Positions 11,140 through 23,455 of a DNA stretch of 64,000 nt are shown in pieces. This stretch comes from Raphanus sativus (taxonomy: Eukaryota > Streptophyta > Magnoliopsida > Brassicales > Brassicaceae), in assembly GCF_000801105.2 (NCBI RefSeq), contig NC_079515.1, positions 248,001-312,000 of the forward strand, in the 5' to 3' direction. The first letter of the stretch is position 1. Every line of letters starts with the position of its first letter. The notes under the pieces are model-generated. The model had not been told where the DNA came from. It searched no databases and saw only the letters and a program-made list of their open reading frames with translations. The translations under genes were made by a program, and so were the position numbers.

Positions 11140-12311
11140 TCAAAGGAGAAGTTTAGTACCGAGTGAAGGAGGAACGATGATGACGTGCATTGTTGCGTTA
11201 TTTGGAGGGAGGTGCAACTGAAGAGGACAAAGCTTCTCATCATTCAAAGGGTTTCTAGAGCAAACAATAAGATCTTGGATCCCTGTTTCTTCCTCTAGTT
11301 TCTTCTTTAATTCTGTCAGCTCGCTTCCGTGGAATATCAATGATTTTTCTCCTATGTCGTCGTTATTCATGTTCCCACAATCATCTCTGATCTCGTAATA
11401 TATCAGTCTGCCTTCGGATTTTGGTGGTAAGCTCACAGTAAATGACTCACCTGACTGGTCAAGTGTTATATAACATTTAACAAAAAAAAATAACAAGTAA
11501 TCATATTTTAAAATGATCACTGCTACTAGAGTTGGTTATCTATGTATAGTACCTCGATCCGCGAAAATGTGGAAGAACTATGGGTAGAATCATCTTCATC
11601 ATTGACAACTCGAATTTGGAGAACATCAACACTCCACAAGACCCAATCTTGTGTGACTGTACGGCTAGGGATATCGTGTGTGATAGAGTTTCTCCAAGGC
11701 GGCAAACCTTTGTTAGCTCTTAGATATTGGCCATACCGACTCTTGAACCGTACGTGTTTGCCATCATCCGATATTGGTTCCCACTCGGCGGACGAGTCCA
11801 GCTTTGCCGGTAAGGTTTGTAGTACCTTGTTTTACAAGTTATTATGAATCACGCAATGATACCTAATAATATGATTTAAAGGATAAAATTTTCAAGTGCT
11901 TTGTTTTGCATTATAGCAAGCAAAACATTAACATTAACATCTTTGCATTCAATTTGTGTTTTGCATTTTCAAACTTAAGGTGGTTTATAGGCGTGCCTTG
12001 TAATTCAAGATATCTTTTTTTTTTAAACCCTAATTTAATTTGAGGTAGGTAACTTATTGGGGGCAACAAGACAATACCTTTTTACCGGTAGCTCCGAGGA
12101 GGAAATGAATATTAGAGGCGGTTAGGTATTTTCCGTAGCAGCTTTGAAGACGAATGACATTAGAGTCAGGAACAATTTCAACGGTCCATCGGGTGTTTTT
12201 AGTTGTGCCGCGACGGTTTTGATGAACGGATTCTTGATCTTCGTCCGCTGTTAAGTATTTTCCGTTGTGGCTATAGAGCCGCACAATCGCTGCCTTTCGA
12301 AATACCTCCAT
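11140..12311 (-). CDS. DUF569 / actin cross-linking-like (fascin-fold) protein
   Basis: Three exons on the - strand: 12078-12311, 11553-11825 and 11140-11454. They join in phase 0 to give about 273 aa. The N-terminal DUF569 region (beta-trefoil, fascin-like) begins MEVFRKAAIVRLYSHNGKYL and continues across the first intron into VLQTLPAKLDSSAEWEPI and LRANKGLPPWRNSITHD, which are family hallmarks. The last exon, with YYEIRDDCGN and a Leu/Lys-rich segment, matches the C-terminal part seen in longer members. Molecular function is not established; the actin link is by fold only. The stop used is an in-frame TGA at 11140. A donor-like gt just before it (11151-11152) leaves open a further exon. A foldback transposon lies about 130 bp upstream of the start. 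I recall a similar gene (At3g01311) in the collinear Arabidopsis place. Confidence 0.8.
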
Positions 12312-12439
12312 CCCCGAATCGATTTTACAAAAATAAAAGATAATCTTAAACTTCGGTCAATAGGATGAATTCTTCCCTCTAGTGGACAAAATGGGATCTA
12401 AACAGAAAAATTGGTTGATGTTTCGCCACGTTGGCTATA

Positions 12440-13774
12440 GCATAAAAAACCCTCAAATGTCACTTACTAGCAGTTTAAACTTTAAAGTTTTTTCACTAAC
12501 ATTTTTAACATTCAAAGTGACTTTTGTATCATAAAAAACCTCCAAATCAAAAAATTGACCTGTTCAGCAGGTAATTTTTCAAAAATAATTATTTAATTAA
12601 TAAAATAAACAAAATAAATAAATAAATCTAAATAATAAATAAAAATCTAAACCTTAATAAAATTCACAAAAATGAAAATATAATAAAAATTGAATAAATA
12701 TTTTAAAAATTAAATAATTTTATAAAATTTTAACAAAATAAAAATAACAAAAATTGTAATAACAAATAAGATTAAATTTAAATAAAGAAGAACTAAATAA
12801 AAAGTTCAATTTTAAAAAAAAATAGAAAATTCAAAATTGATTTTTTTTAATTATAATATTTTTTAAAAAAAATATATCATATCATCGTGGATAATAACAA
12901 TTTCAAATATATCAATAATGACAATGATGGTTTCTGACTTTTATTTAATTTATGAGTTTTTATTAAATTTTACGATTTTTGTTTAATTTTTGATTATTTA
13001 ACAAATTAAATAATATTTAAATAATATTATTTAATAAGTAAAATAAACAAAAAAAAAAAAACCAGAAAATTAAACAAAAATCGTAAAATTTAATAAAAAC
13101 TCATAAATTAAATAAAATTAAAAAAATTTAGAAAAAAATCAGAAAATTAATTAATATTTAGAAAATTAAAGTTCAAAAATAAATGAGATCAAATTAAAAA
13201 ACATAAAAATAAAAAAATTCATATATTTTTAAAAAAATGAAAATTCAAAAGTTTTGAAAAATATATTTTTGTCATTTTTAACGATGATGTTGGAAACTAT
13301 CATTGGAGATATGGTAATTATCACCATTATTAATGCTTATGAGAAACCATCATTGTCACTAGTGAATTTTGAATTTTCTATTTTCCATTTTTAAAAAAAT
13401 TTGTAAACTTTTTATTTAGTTCTTCTCTATTTAAAATTTAATTTAATTTATTATTACTTTTTAGTTATTTTATTTTATTAATACTTTAGAAAATAATTTT
13501 AAAAATATTTATTTAATTTTCTAAAATTTTATTTTTTTTTAATTTTTTCATTTTTGTAAATTTTATTAAAAGTTTCGATTTTTATTTATTTTTTTGGACT
13601 TTTTATTTATTTATTTTTTTTATTTTATTAATTAAATAATTATTTTTGAAAAATTACCTGCTGAAATTTGAAAGTTTTTTATGATACAAATATCACTTTG
13701 AAGGTTAAAAGTGTTAGTGAAAAAATTTCAGGGTTTAAAGTGCTAGTAAGTGACACTTTGAGGGTTTTTTATGC
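12440..13774. mobile_element. Foldback element with long inverted repeats, Mutator-like MITE type
   Basis: The two ends are inverted copies: the left reads gcataaaaaaccctcaaa then cacttactagca; the right reads the reverse complement, ending gggttttttatgc. Similarity continues inward for hundreds of bases, including the shared acctgctga / tcagcaggt block and the aattatttaattaataaaat block. Even the centre is partly palindromic, with two related (not exact) blocks around atgatggtttc and gaaaccatcat. The whole is about 1.34 kb of hairpin-forming AT-rich DNA with no transposase. The outermost bases and target duplication are unclear. Assignment to the Mutator type is by overall structure only. 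Confidence 0.72.
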
Positions 13775-15603
13775 GATTTTCCCCACCATTTTTTGTCTGA
13801 TATATTTGATAATGTTTTGGTAAAACGAAGCTTAGACAGAGGTATTATTACATCTTTCCGCATCTTACTGTCCTAACACAAAAGCCCTCTTCGAGCGTTA
13901 ATTCCTTAACTAATGTTTTGCTTGATATTGTCCCTTCGTAAGATTTCTTATTAAAAGTAGAAATTAGGAATTATGGTTAACTGGAATATAATTTATCTAT
14001 TTTGTTCACAAATTTATAATTTACGGCGAGAAACTTATTTTAAAACATGGATTACCGATCTTTTAAACCATGGATTATCAGGGCACGACTCAATATAATT
14101 TGTATTTCGGACTTGAATTTATCGTTAAGTTCTTTGGTGCTGCAATAATCATTTTTTTAACTATTACCACTTGGTTATTCTCCAGAATCTTAGGTAATAA
14201 TTCACCGTTTGAAATCGCTCTATGAATCTTCGATGCAAAACACAATCGTCTTCTGCTCAGAAGATATGAAATTCATTCTCACTGATTCGTTAAGAATCTC
14301 TGAAGTCTGACATGTGAATTTTTCATAAAATCATCACCGCAGAAACAAACATCACAAGAAGATAATCGAACATTGAATAAATTTGACTAGGAAAAGATAA
14401 GAGATCAGAGTTTGGTTAAGAAAGTTTTCGGTCACGGTTAATCTGAAACACGGACCAATTTGTTGCTCATCATATCTCTTTTTTCTTTTATCAAATCAAA
14501 AAAACCACAACAAAGATCGAAAACGAATAAAATCAAAATTGAAAACCTACTCAATTTGAAAAAAGTTTGATCATCAGAGACTTAAATACTAAGAATCATG
14601 AAATTCATATTGTTGCAGTATTAACTCATCATTTGATCTATTTTAAAAAAAAAAATATTGTATACCTAAAAAGAGAGAATACAAACCAACTATCGACTTG
14701 AGAGCTAAACACATTGTAGACAGAAAAAGAGAAAAGAACGGAGAACACTAAACTGAGTTGTTATAAGTTGATGAAACAGAGGAGATATGGTTCGTATTTA
14801 AAGGTCTCCTGCGACGGCGACTTTCGTTATAAGGAGGAAACCCTAGCATTACCGGTCCTATATGGACTTTCATTAGGCCAAACTCTATTAAGCATGCATG
14901 TAAAAAGGAACCTACCCAACTTTTAATCAAAACGGGTTTTAGTAAAGGCCTATTAAAGGTTATAACTGTTATTTAGGAGGCTTAGCAAAGGCCCACTAAC
15001 AATCAAGAGGCAAGTGTTTTCACTGCTTCGTAAACAATCTTTTGGGGGTAGCAGCCATCTGATATCTTTATCCGCCACCGCCACTAATCTCACCGCATCA
15101 GAAAACATCCTCGCCACTTAATATGACGCCGTAGGTGTAGACGCTAATGAGATGTTTGTATTGTTAACTAAGAATAACTGAGTATGTATTCATTAGAATT
15201 AGATGTGTGCGTAGTGCACTTGACTTTTTATTCTTTTTTGGCTTGCTAGAAGCAAGAAGAGTTGTGCAGAGCCTTCTTGACTAAGTAGTCTACTGCCTCA
15301 TTGTAAATGCGGGAAATGTAAATCATTTGATAGTGTACTTGATTGTCTTATATATATATGACTTACAGAGATGTGTGAAGAAAGTTTGTGACTAAAATAA
15401 TTGATTTGTGTATCAATTATTCGATATTATCAAGGATGGTGTGTATATGTTACTATGTAACTTCTTCCAGTACTACTAAATTATTAATGAAATAAAAATG
15501 AGAATATAGAAAAGGAAGGTTTGATTCATTTTAACTTTAGATATATTATTTATCATTGGTAGAAACAGAAAACACTGGAAAGGTGAACCATCCAGGGGCA
15601 TAA
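13775..15603. other. Intergenic DNA between DUF569 region and ECA1-like gene
   Basis: This is AT-rich unique-looking sequence. The longest frame (14748-14930, 60 aa) has no recognisable features. I see no gene or repeat structure here. Confidence 0.45.
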
Positions 15604-15891
15604 CTAATTAACATTAAGACAAATGTTTCTGAACATCTTAATAGGGTAAGCTTTGCCAGGAAAGAGAAGCAAGTAGCAAGTATCAGAGTTTACTGAAAAG
15701 ACTGCTCTGCAACAATCTCTTGTTAGCCTTCTGGTATCATTGCCCGATGCTGCTTTCAACGCATCGAAACATCCTGGTATGCTATTTATATTTTCTAACG
15801 GACAATAATTACCAGCTTCTGATTGTAGGAAAACCAATGCCAAGATTAGGGCTAAGACCATAAACATCGCGTTGGTTTGCTTTAGTTTCAT
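15604..15891 (-). CDS. ECA1-like / prolamin-like secreted cysteine-rich peptide
   Basis: An intronless gene for 95 aa. Residues 1-26 form a signal peptide (basic start, then MFMVLALILALVF, cleavage near SEA). The mature part of about 69 aa has six cysteines (residues 30, 41, 60, 61, 72, 91), including a central CC pair. This is the pattern of the plant prolamin-like/ECA1 gametogenesis-related family, whose members are often expressed in gametophytes or embryo sac and are secreted. A TATA-like stretch lies on the - strand near 15983-15992, about 95 bp upstream. I recall ECA1-like genes left of DEL3 in Arabidopsis, which fits. The specific role is unknown. Confidence 0.82.
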   Translation of the reverse strand: MKLKQTNAMFMVLALILALVFLQSEAGNYCPLENINSIPGCFDALKAASGNDTRRLTRDCCRAVFSVNSDTCYLLLFPGKAYPIKMFRNICLNVN

Positions 15892-16356
15892 TTTAAAAAA
15901 GAGATTCTTCGAAAAGCAAAAAAAACAAAAAGTTGTTTGAAAGGGTTGGATTGTGTGTGGAGTTGTGATCTTCGTCTCGGTGAATAAATAGGAAAAAATC
16001 GTTTGTATTGGAGTGTTGTGCCGGGTGAAGAAAGTTTGACTTTTTTGGAAAGTTTTATGTACTTTTGTTTGACCAAATATTATAATATATTATCCCATCT
16101 TTGAAGAAATAAAAATCATCCAAAATAAGAAATCAAAAAAGTAGATAATATCATATCTGTTGACAAAAAAAAAAGATAATATCGTATCTCCATTTTTATT
16201 CAAAACAAAACCACTAATTCTTTTTTTCTATATCATTCATATATAATATAATGCCTATCAAGGAAAGAGTATCAATCATAACTCATGTGATTTACTCAAT
16301 CACAATAATCACTCCATCGTAATTATATGATTTTCTCATATATTATTTGATTCATA
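15892..16356. other. ECA1-like gene upstream region
   Basis: This is the upstream region of the small secreted peptide gene, ending at the 5' border of the Helitron. An open frame at 15888-16076 is promoter/leader sequence and is not supported as coding. Poly-A/T runs only. Confidence 0.45.
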
Positions 16357-17749
16357 TCTATACTATTATTTGGGATTTTATATCCTTAATGAATAAAATA
16401 TATAAATTAACTCCAAAATAAAAACAAATTTAAATGATTTTAATTAAATAAATGATTAAAGTTAATAATAAAAAAAGAAGAATTATCTGAAACCTAATAT
16501 ATATTTAAAAATACAAATAATATATACACATATATATTGTGTTGTTAACTGAAATTGTCTTTTAATAATAAATTTTAAACTAAAAAAGCAGAAAACAAAT
16601 AACCAAAGATTAATCAATAAAAATTATTAATTTTATATAACTGGAAAAAACATTTAGTTTATACTACTATTTTCAAAGTGATTTTCTTTCTCTCATGTTA
16701 AAAATTAGAGCATTTAAAAGTTTAAATTATCTTTTAATAATAAATTTGAAACTAAAAGAAACAGAAAATACATAACTAAAGAAAAATGAAAAAATATTAT
16801 CAATTTTATGTAACTGAAAAAGAACATTTAGGGGGGTGTATTCAACTGAGAGTTTCAGGTGATTTGTATTAAAATGACAAATCCACTGTTATGCAAACAT
16901 GAATTTTAAAAACTCATTTAAAATTCACTATTATTGAACTTGACATTTCGTAAAGTACTCTGAAATCCACTGTTATTGAAAATATTTTAAGTTGTGGGAT
17001 TTTAAAGTTTTGAGATGATTTAGGGTGTTTGGGTGGAGTTTCTTAGTTAAAAAAATAAAACTCAAATCCCATTGTTTTAGGTGATATTCTAGAGTAGTTT
17101 AACAAAATCACCTAAATCTCTGCAACTTATTAAAATCATCTAAACTCCATTAAAAATCAAATCACATCAAATGATAAATTGAATACATCCCCCTTAGTTT
17201 ATGCTACTATTTTTAAAGCGGTTTTCTTTCTTTCACATTAAAAGTTAGAGCGTTGAAAATCTGCATTATCCTTACTACATAATTAGATATATTTGTTAAA
17301 ATAGAATTACTCACAATTAAAATTGAATTTCATTAATCTGATTCTCATCATTATCTACAAAATTATATATTATGTGATCCAAAAATATTTTACATCAAAG
17401 TATTTTAAAAATAAATATAAATCCATGTATTACAGTTTATGAATATATGAATAATTTCAATTTTTTACATAAAAAGATATTTTATTAAAATAAACTTTAT
17501 TGTATATAAAATTAATATTTAATTATTATTAAATATATCAAAGGCATGAAAATAATTTACTTTGTTAAAAGTTAGAGTGGTTAATATCATTTATACTTTT
17601 AATGAATAAAATATATAAATTAACTTCAAACTAAAAACGAATTTAATGATTTTAATTAAATAAATGAAGAAACCTAATATATATTTTAAAAATAAAATAT
17701 ATATTAGAAGAAGAAGAAGAAGAATTATCTGAAACCTAATATATATACA

Positions 17750-17785
<36 letters not shown>

Positions 17786-18381
17786 GTTATTATCTGAAAT
17801 TATCCATTAATAATAAATTTAAAACTAAAAAACAGAAAACACATAACTAAAGATTAATCAAAAAAGATTATCAATTTTTTATAACTGAAAAGAGAGCATT
17901 TAGTTTATACTACTATTTTCAAAGTGATTTTCTTTCTCTCACTTTAAAAATTAGAGCATTTAAAATCTTCATTATCTTTAATACATAATTAAATAGATTT
18001 GTTAATATAGAATTACTCACAAATTAAATGAATTTAATTAATTTGTTTTCATCATTATCTACAAAATTATATATTATGTGATCCAAAAATATTTTACATC
18101 AAAATATTTTAAAATAAATACAAATCTATGTATATAGTTTTATGAATATATGAATATTTTCAATTTTTTACATAATAGATGATATTTTATTAAAATAAAC
18201 TTTATTGTATATAAAATTAATATTTAATTAATTATTAAATATATAAAAGGCCATGAAAATAATTTTTTCGTTAAAAGTTAGAGTGGTTAATATCGTTTAT
18301 ACTCTTAATGAATAAATATATAAATAAATTAACTCCAAAATAAATAAAAATTTAAATGATTTTAATTAAATAAATGATTAA

Positions 18382-18413
<32 letters not shown>

Positions 18414-19095
18414 GAAAAAGAAGAAGAATTATCTGAAACCTAATATATATTTAAAAATAAAATAAAATATAATATATATACATATATATTGTGTTGTTAT
18501 CTGAAATTATCTTTTAATAATAAATTTGAAACTAAAAGAAACAGAAAAACACATAACTAATGATTAATCAAGAAAAATTATCCATTTTATATAACTGAAA
18601 AGAGAGCATTTATTTTATACTACTATTTTCAAAGCGATTTTTTCTCTCACGTAAAAAATTAGAGCGTTTAAAATCTCATTATCCTTAATACATAATTAGA
18701 TTAGATTTGTTAATATAGAATTACTCACAAATTAAAACGAATTACATTAATTTGATTCTTATCATTATCTACAAAAATTATATATTATGTGATCCATTTT
18801 GATCAAAAAAAATATATATATTATGTGATCCAAAAAAATTTACATCAAAATATTTTAAAAATAAATATAAATCCATGTATACAATTTTATGAATATATGA
18901 ATATTTTCAATTTTTAACATAATAAAAGATATTTTATTAAAATAAACTTTATTGTATATAAAATTAATATTTAATTAGTTATTAAATATATCAAAGGCAT
19001 GAAAATAATTTATTTTAATGGTTTTCGAATTAATAATATATTTATTTAGTAATTTGTAAAATTATTAAGCCCGCAACTGCGGGCAAAACAACTAG
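16357..19095 (+). mobile_element. Non-autonomous Helitron with internal tandem repeats and a nested MITE
   Basis: The 5' end is A|TCTATACTATTATTTGGG at 16357, the usual TC-start of Brassicaceae Helitrons. The 3' end has the hairpin gcccgcaactgcgggc (19068-19084), then aaaacaaCTAG at 19092-19095 and host T at 19096. Both ends obey the A/T target rule. The 2.74-kb interior has no coding capacity. It is built of about three diverged units: starts near 16378, 17598 and 18298, 0.7 kb each once the MITE is removed. Each unit carries an aatgaataaatatataaat block, a catttagtttatactacta block and a ttatattatgtgatccaaaa block. Unit three contains an (aat)n run at about 18383-18411, and unit two an (at)n run near 17755-17781. 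Confidence 0.8.
16831..17193. mobile_element. PIF/Harbinger-like MITE nested in the Helitron
   Basis: A 363-bp element has terminal inverted repeats (left ggggggtgtattcaac, right aattgaatacatccccc) and a 3-bp target duplication TTA (16828-16830 and 17194-17196). The other Helitron units give the empty site: they read catttagtttatac without interruption at 16649-16665 and 17899-17915. TTA duplication and the G-rich end fit the PIF/Harbinger superfamily. No transposase is encoded. Confidence 0.85.
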
Positions 19096-19894
19096 TAGCT
19101 ATACTATATAAAACTATGTAAGTCACAGTATAGCAATGTTACCATTCATATATTTCTCACAAGTTAATAATGCCTACAGTCTACTATATAATGTTAATCG
19201 TCTAGGAAACTGGAGGTTCACTTTTGTGTGTTGGTATACGTCTTTCGATCTTCGGTGATGGAATCAATACACTCGCGTTTTACGTATTTGTTTGGGAAGA
19301 AACTTAAATTGAACAAATATTTGCTACTAAAATGTAAAACTCTGTGATGGTGAGCATCAAGAAACGTTGCGTATACTGCTCCTCTATGCAATTCTCTACT
19401 GTTAGCAATCTAACGCATCCAAACATCTGTATAGGTCAAGAAAGTTTTGACCTATGAAACAATTGAATATTAGGTGACTCACAGTCATATGTACTATCAT
19501 TAGACGATCCTTTGCATAGTTTTTACTTGTGACAGAAGGCCAAAGAAAAACTTACACATACATATTAGATGTTAAGAAACAAAAAAAAAATGCTTTGTAG
19601 AACCTGAAAAAATCTAATGATGCCAAACCAAAGATAGGAATAAACACTTATAGTAAGTTCAGGAGAGTACGAATTCGAATCCAGATGGATGAAAGGAGCT
19701 AGTCCACTAGACAAAGTCACTGGGACAAAAAGATTACATGGATTTTTTTGTTGGGTGCAACTGTTATTAACAAATAACAACAATACTTTGATTCTTGATT
19801 AAGGAAGCCTAGAAAACTATGATGTTTTGTGAGTTTATGTGCTCTCATCATGTACCCAGTGAAAACAATCTACCTTTCGGGGGAGCGTAATGTT
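19096..19894. other. DEL3 3' flank, copy 2
   Basis: This is the inverted counterpart of 5102-5900 and reads as identical to it wherever I compared them. It lies between the DEL3 stop and the Helitron 3' end. No separate gene is called; the 72-aa frame is the same one rejected in copy 1. Confidence 0.6.
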
Positions 19895-21986
19895 TTATTT
19901 GCGATCAAGCTCGGCAAACCATTTGTTCCATGACCCCGTGTAATGCCCAAGAAGACCTGTCACATCTGTTTTAACCACAACAATTTTTATCAAATGAAAT
20001 CAAGAATGCAGAATTATTAACATGCTTCACTAACAGTGGTTGTTACCTTGATTGGAATACTGAGGTTTGTAGGTAGAAGAAAGGGCCTCGAGATCTTGTA
20101 ACCTTCCGTTATAAATGGTTCCAACATTGTTGTTCTTCTTCTTCTTAGATGCAGCTGTTGGTGAGAAGGGGCCAAACATATAGCAGCTCTTTGCAGCTGG
20201 TTTTGTTTCCTCGTCATGTTTCTTATATCCGGTTTGTAGTACGTAGTTTGATGAACAATCTGTTTTGTTTCTCTTTGTACTCAAGTTGGTGATCTCAGTT
20301 CCAAATACCCGCTTCTTGGATTCATCGGTGGAATTAAACAAGGTTGATCCTTTTTCGATTAAGCTTTTGGACCCCAACCACTTATAAGCTGGTTTCCTAG
20401 TCCCTGGTATATGAGTCTGTGGGCAAAGCAACAAAAGAAAGAGAAAGAAAGAAAGATGAAAGACTGGAATAAGTAATTGGAGGGTTAAATGAGCAAAAAC
20501 TCTTTACCTTCTCGATTAACTCCATGGAGGAAAGCACATTTGCAATGTCGTAAAGCCGTCTAACTTTAGCTGTTAGATCATTTTCAGATATTGGGGGTTG
20601 GTTTATGGTAGTGTGATAATCAGAGAAGAGAAAAGATGTAAAGCAGGAAGTAGAGAGTTTACTTTTCATTTGCACTGAATCTTGAGAGTCGTTCAGCAAG
20701 GCTTTGGCAGCAGTATCCAGTGTGATGATCTCATCCTAAAGTGAAAGCAGGAGACAGGGTGTGTGAGTAGTTTTATAAGAGAGAGGTGTGTATTAGTGAA
20801 ATAAATGGAACTCACATGAGAGCAAAGAAACATCTTAACAAAGTTCTGGGAGAGTAGCCAGAGAGATCTCTCCTTCTTGTGGTCTGATAAGAAGATAATA
20901 AAGTGCTTTGGAGTTAGCTCTTAACACAAACTCTATCCTCGGAGATTGTATCAAATGCTAATGGTGATTAGCAATAACAAGACATGTGGTTTTTATCTGC
21001 TAGAAAGAAGATGTATAAGAAAAGGAAGATGTACCCATTGTAGAGAGCGAGGAGGATTTGTGTTGATCATGAGGTGGTAAACTAAGGGAATCATCACTTT
21101 CATCACTACCATCATGTGAAACCTATGAAAGATCAAAATGAATTTTGAACAACAGAATCACCTCTTGTCAATGATCAACAGAATCAACTCCTATAGGATG
21201 AACTGAAAACCAAAAATCAACATTAGATACCTTGTGGGAGTTGCTGCAGATAGTTGAGAGACCAAAACCCTCTCTCAAACCTTCTTCCTGTAAACAAAGT
21301 TATAAAAAGAAAAAGCATTCTCTTAAAAAATCAGATACTGAGGGCAAACAGCAATTGAGTAGCGCTATTTGAAGAAGAAGAATTAATTAGACCTTGAGTT
21401 GAAGAAGGGAGCGAGGAATGTGAACAAAACCATTCCAAGAGTAAAGACTCTTCCCTTTTCTAGCCACAACCTGAGTCAGTGTCAGACATAGGGAATCAGC
21501 TCCTCAGACAGACAGAGTGAAATGAGCTAATTTCTTTTTTTTAATTAGAGAAGAAAGAGAGTGAGAATGTTACCCCAATGCTCTCCAGTATATTGACCAC
21601 ATCATATATACGCCGACGTTCCACTCCTGCCACCATTTGTTCTTCAGTTTTCTTTTTGGAATCTTAATGAAAAAAAAAGGCTATATTTAGCAGAGAATTT
21701 CTGAATCTCATTACCTAATTTGGCAGCGGCCTCATCGATCCCAAACAAATCAACATCGTCTCTGTTATATAGCCTCATGAAACTGTGGATTGTACACACA
21801 CACATTAGACAATTTTAAAGTTACACAGAAACCCCAAATCTGGACTGGTGGAAAAGTATCGAGAGAGAGAGATGTAAAACAGTACTTGGAGACGAGAACG
21901 CCTAGAGATTTCTCCTTGCGGCTATACGATTGGAGAGCGAGGGATTCCACATCCTGAGAAGACACAATCCATGACATTTTCTCCAT
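19895..21986 (-). CDS. DEL3: DEL3/E2Ff-type atypical E2F repressor (copy 2, ancestral position)
   Basis: Eleven exons on the - strand have the same lengths and phases as copy 1: 21886-21986, 21715-21782, 21574-21626, 21393-21470, 21231-21287, 21035-21122, 20816-20883, 20663-20735, 20508-20569, 20047-20416, 19895-19965. The product is 362 aa with two E2F/DP winged-helix domains and no RB-binding region. All the protein differences from copy 1 that I found are in the first two exons: VESL against VDAL near residue 14, and FMR against FMK near residue 36. Exons 4-11 and their introns read as the same sequence. It lies next to SEC13 and then the NPF gene, which is the Arabidopsis order, so this is taken as the original locus. 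It appears intact. Confidence 0.93.
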
Positions 21987-22543
21987 CTCTCTTTCGTTCT
22001 CCTCAGAGCTTTCCCTTTGTTCGTCGTCGCGACTTTTTTAACACAAAGCAGGCAGGCGGGGGGAAATTGAGATTTCGAAATTATGTAAACGAGCGCTTCT
22101 CCGCTGCCTTTTGCCTTCTGTTTTCTTTTTCATTGACCAAAACACCCCTCCTCCCTCCTAAGACTTTCTAGAAACACATCATTTCAAAAGAGTAACTACC
22201 TGAATTACATTATTGTAAAATGCCTGCATTGCACCCATTCACCGCCAGCGCCAAAACCTAACAAAAAAAAGTCTTGTAAATCAAAATTAATTTCAATTCT
22301 GTAACCTTATGGCTTATGAGATATTTTCATTTCTGACAAACAAAAAGTATAAAAAACAGACTAGTTTTTGCAATCTTTGGTTTCTGATTAATAAATACAT
22401 AACATATATGGTCTTTTTTCTAAGAAACATCAAATGATTAAACAAGTGCCTACAGAAAATGAAAAAAAAAGTATAGAGAAACCAACCACACACATTTGAT
22501 ACTACAACAAGGACAATCGAACAAACAGCAACAACAACAGTAT
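21987..22543. other. SEC13-DEL3 intergenic region, copy 2
   Basis: This is the inverted counterpart of 2447-3008, clearly diverged from it: many substitutions, several indels, and no long GA run before the DEL3 start. It carries the DEL3 5' leader and the SEC13 3' UTR. The open frame at 21971-22171 is antisense leader sequence and is not coding. Confidence 0.6.
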
Positions 22544-23455
22544 CTATGGCTCAACGACAGTGACTTGCTCCCACTCCCCATCCACAGCCTCTTTCCACAA
22601 CGTTACGTTATTGTTCCCATCCGAAACAGCCAGCAGATTACCAGTCAACGACCAGGTCACCCTCCACACGGGCGTCTTGAAATCTTTCAAAACCTTTCCT
22701 TCCCACTGCTCTCCTTCTTTCCCTACCGTCCATATGATCACACTCCCATCTTCCGACCCGCTTGCTATCGTCGACTTCGGCAGTCCCAGGTTAGGTGCCC
22801 ATGCCACGTCCCTCACCCAATCCTTGTGCTTGTGAAGCGCCGGGAAACAGTCCATCTTCCACGACCCGTTGGCGAATTTCCACACCTTCACCGTACTATC
22901 ACACCCTCCCGACGCTAATTTATAAACCGGTTCGTGCATACCGGAGCTAACGAGCGCACCTGGCTCCGTCGCTGGTGCCCATGACACTGAGGTGACTCCA
23001 ACCGGATGCGCTTGGTCTATCCTCGTTGTGTCCCAACCGCCATCTGCTCTCGCTGAGAAAACAGAAATGTTTCCATCGGATGCTCCGCAAGCCAAGGAGA
23101 GTCCGAGCTCGTGAGGAGCCCAAGCGATGGAGTTGACTGATACTTTGTGGTCGTTGAAGACGTGAGCCTGCGTCCATTCGTTTTGGTTGTTTCCTTCTTT
23201 CCATATTATGATCTGCCCATCGTAAGAGCACGAAGCCAGTAGCGAATCGAACTTTGGGTGGGCCCAAGCGACTTGCCAGACGGGACCTCGGTGGCCGGTT
23301 AAGGTAGCTAGCTGCTGCGATCCGCCGCTGTTGCTTACTCCGGTTATCTTGACGGTGCAGTCTGATGAGGCAGTAGCTACACGCTTTCCATAGTAATCCA
23401 TGACGACATCATGGACAATGTCGCTGTGACCAGTCTCGATCTTCTGTGGAGGCAT
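22544..23455 (-). CDS. SEC13A: SEC13 homolog, WD40 COPII coat subunit (copy 2, ancestral position)
   Basis: A single coding exon of 303 aa. It has the same WD40 propeller architecture as copy 1 and the family-typical DGNNNVTLW in the last blade, where copy 1 has Ile. It would form the Sec13/31 cage over ER-derived COPII vesicles and also serve in the nuclear pore Y complex. A leader intron is visible at about 23462-23963 (cag acceptor seven bases before the ATG). Silent differences from copy 1 are scattered through the gene. It is flanked on the left by DEL3 and, after 7 kb, on the right by the NPF transporter. It looks functional. Confidence 0.95.
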   Translation of the reverse strand: MPPQKIETGHSDIVHDVVMDYYGKRVATASSDCTVKITGVSNSGGSQQLATLTGHRGPVWQVAWAHPKFDSLLASCSYDGQIIIWKEGNNQNEWTQAHVFNDHKVSVNSIAWAPHELGLSLACGASDGNISVFSARADGGWDTTRIDQAHPVGVTSVSWAPATEPGALVSSGMHEPVYKLASGGCDSTVKVWKFANGSWKMDCFPALHKHKDWVRDVAWAPNLGLPKSTIASGSEDGSVIIWTVGKEGEQWEGKVLKDFKTPVWRVTWSLTGNLLAVSDGNNNVTLWKEAVDGEWEQVTVVEP

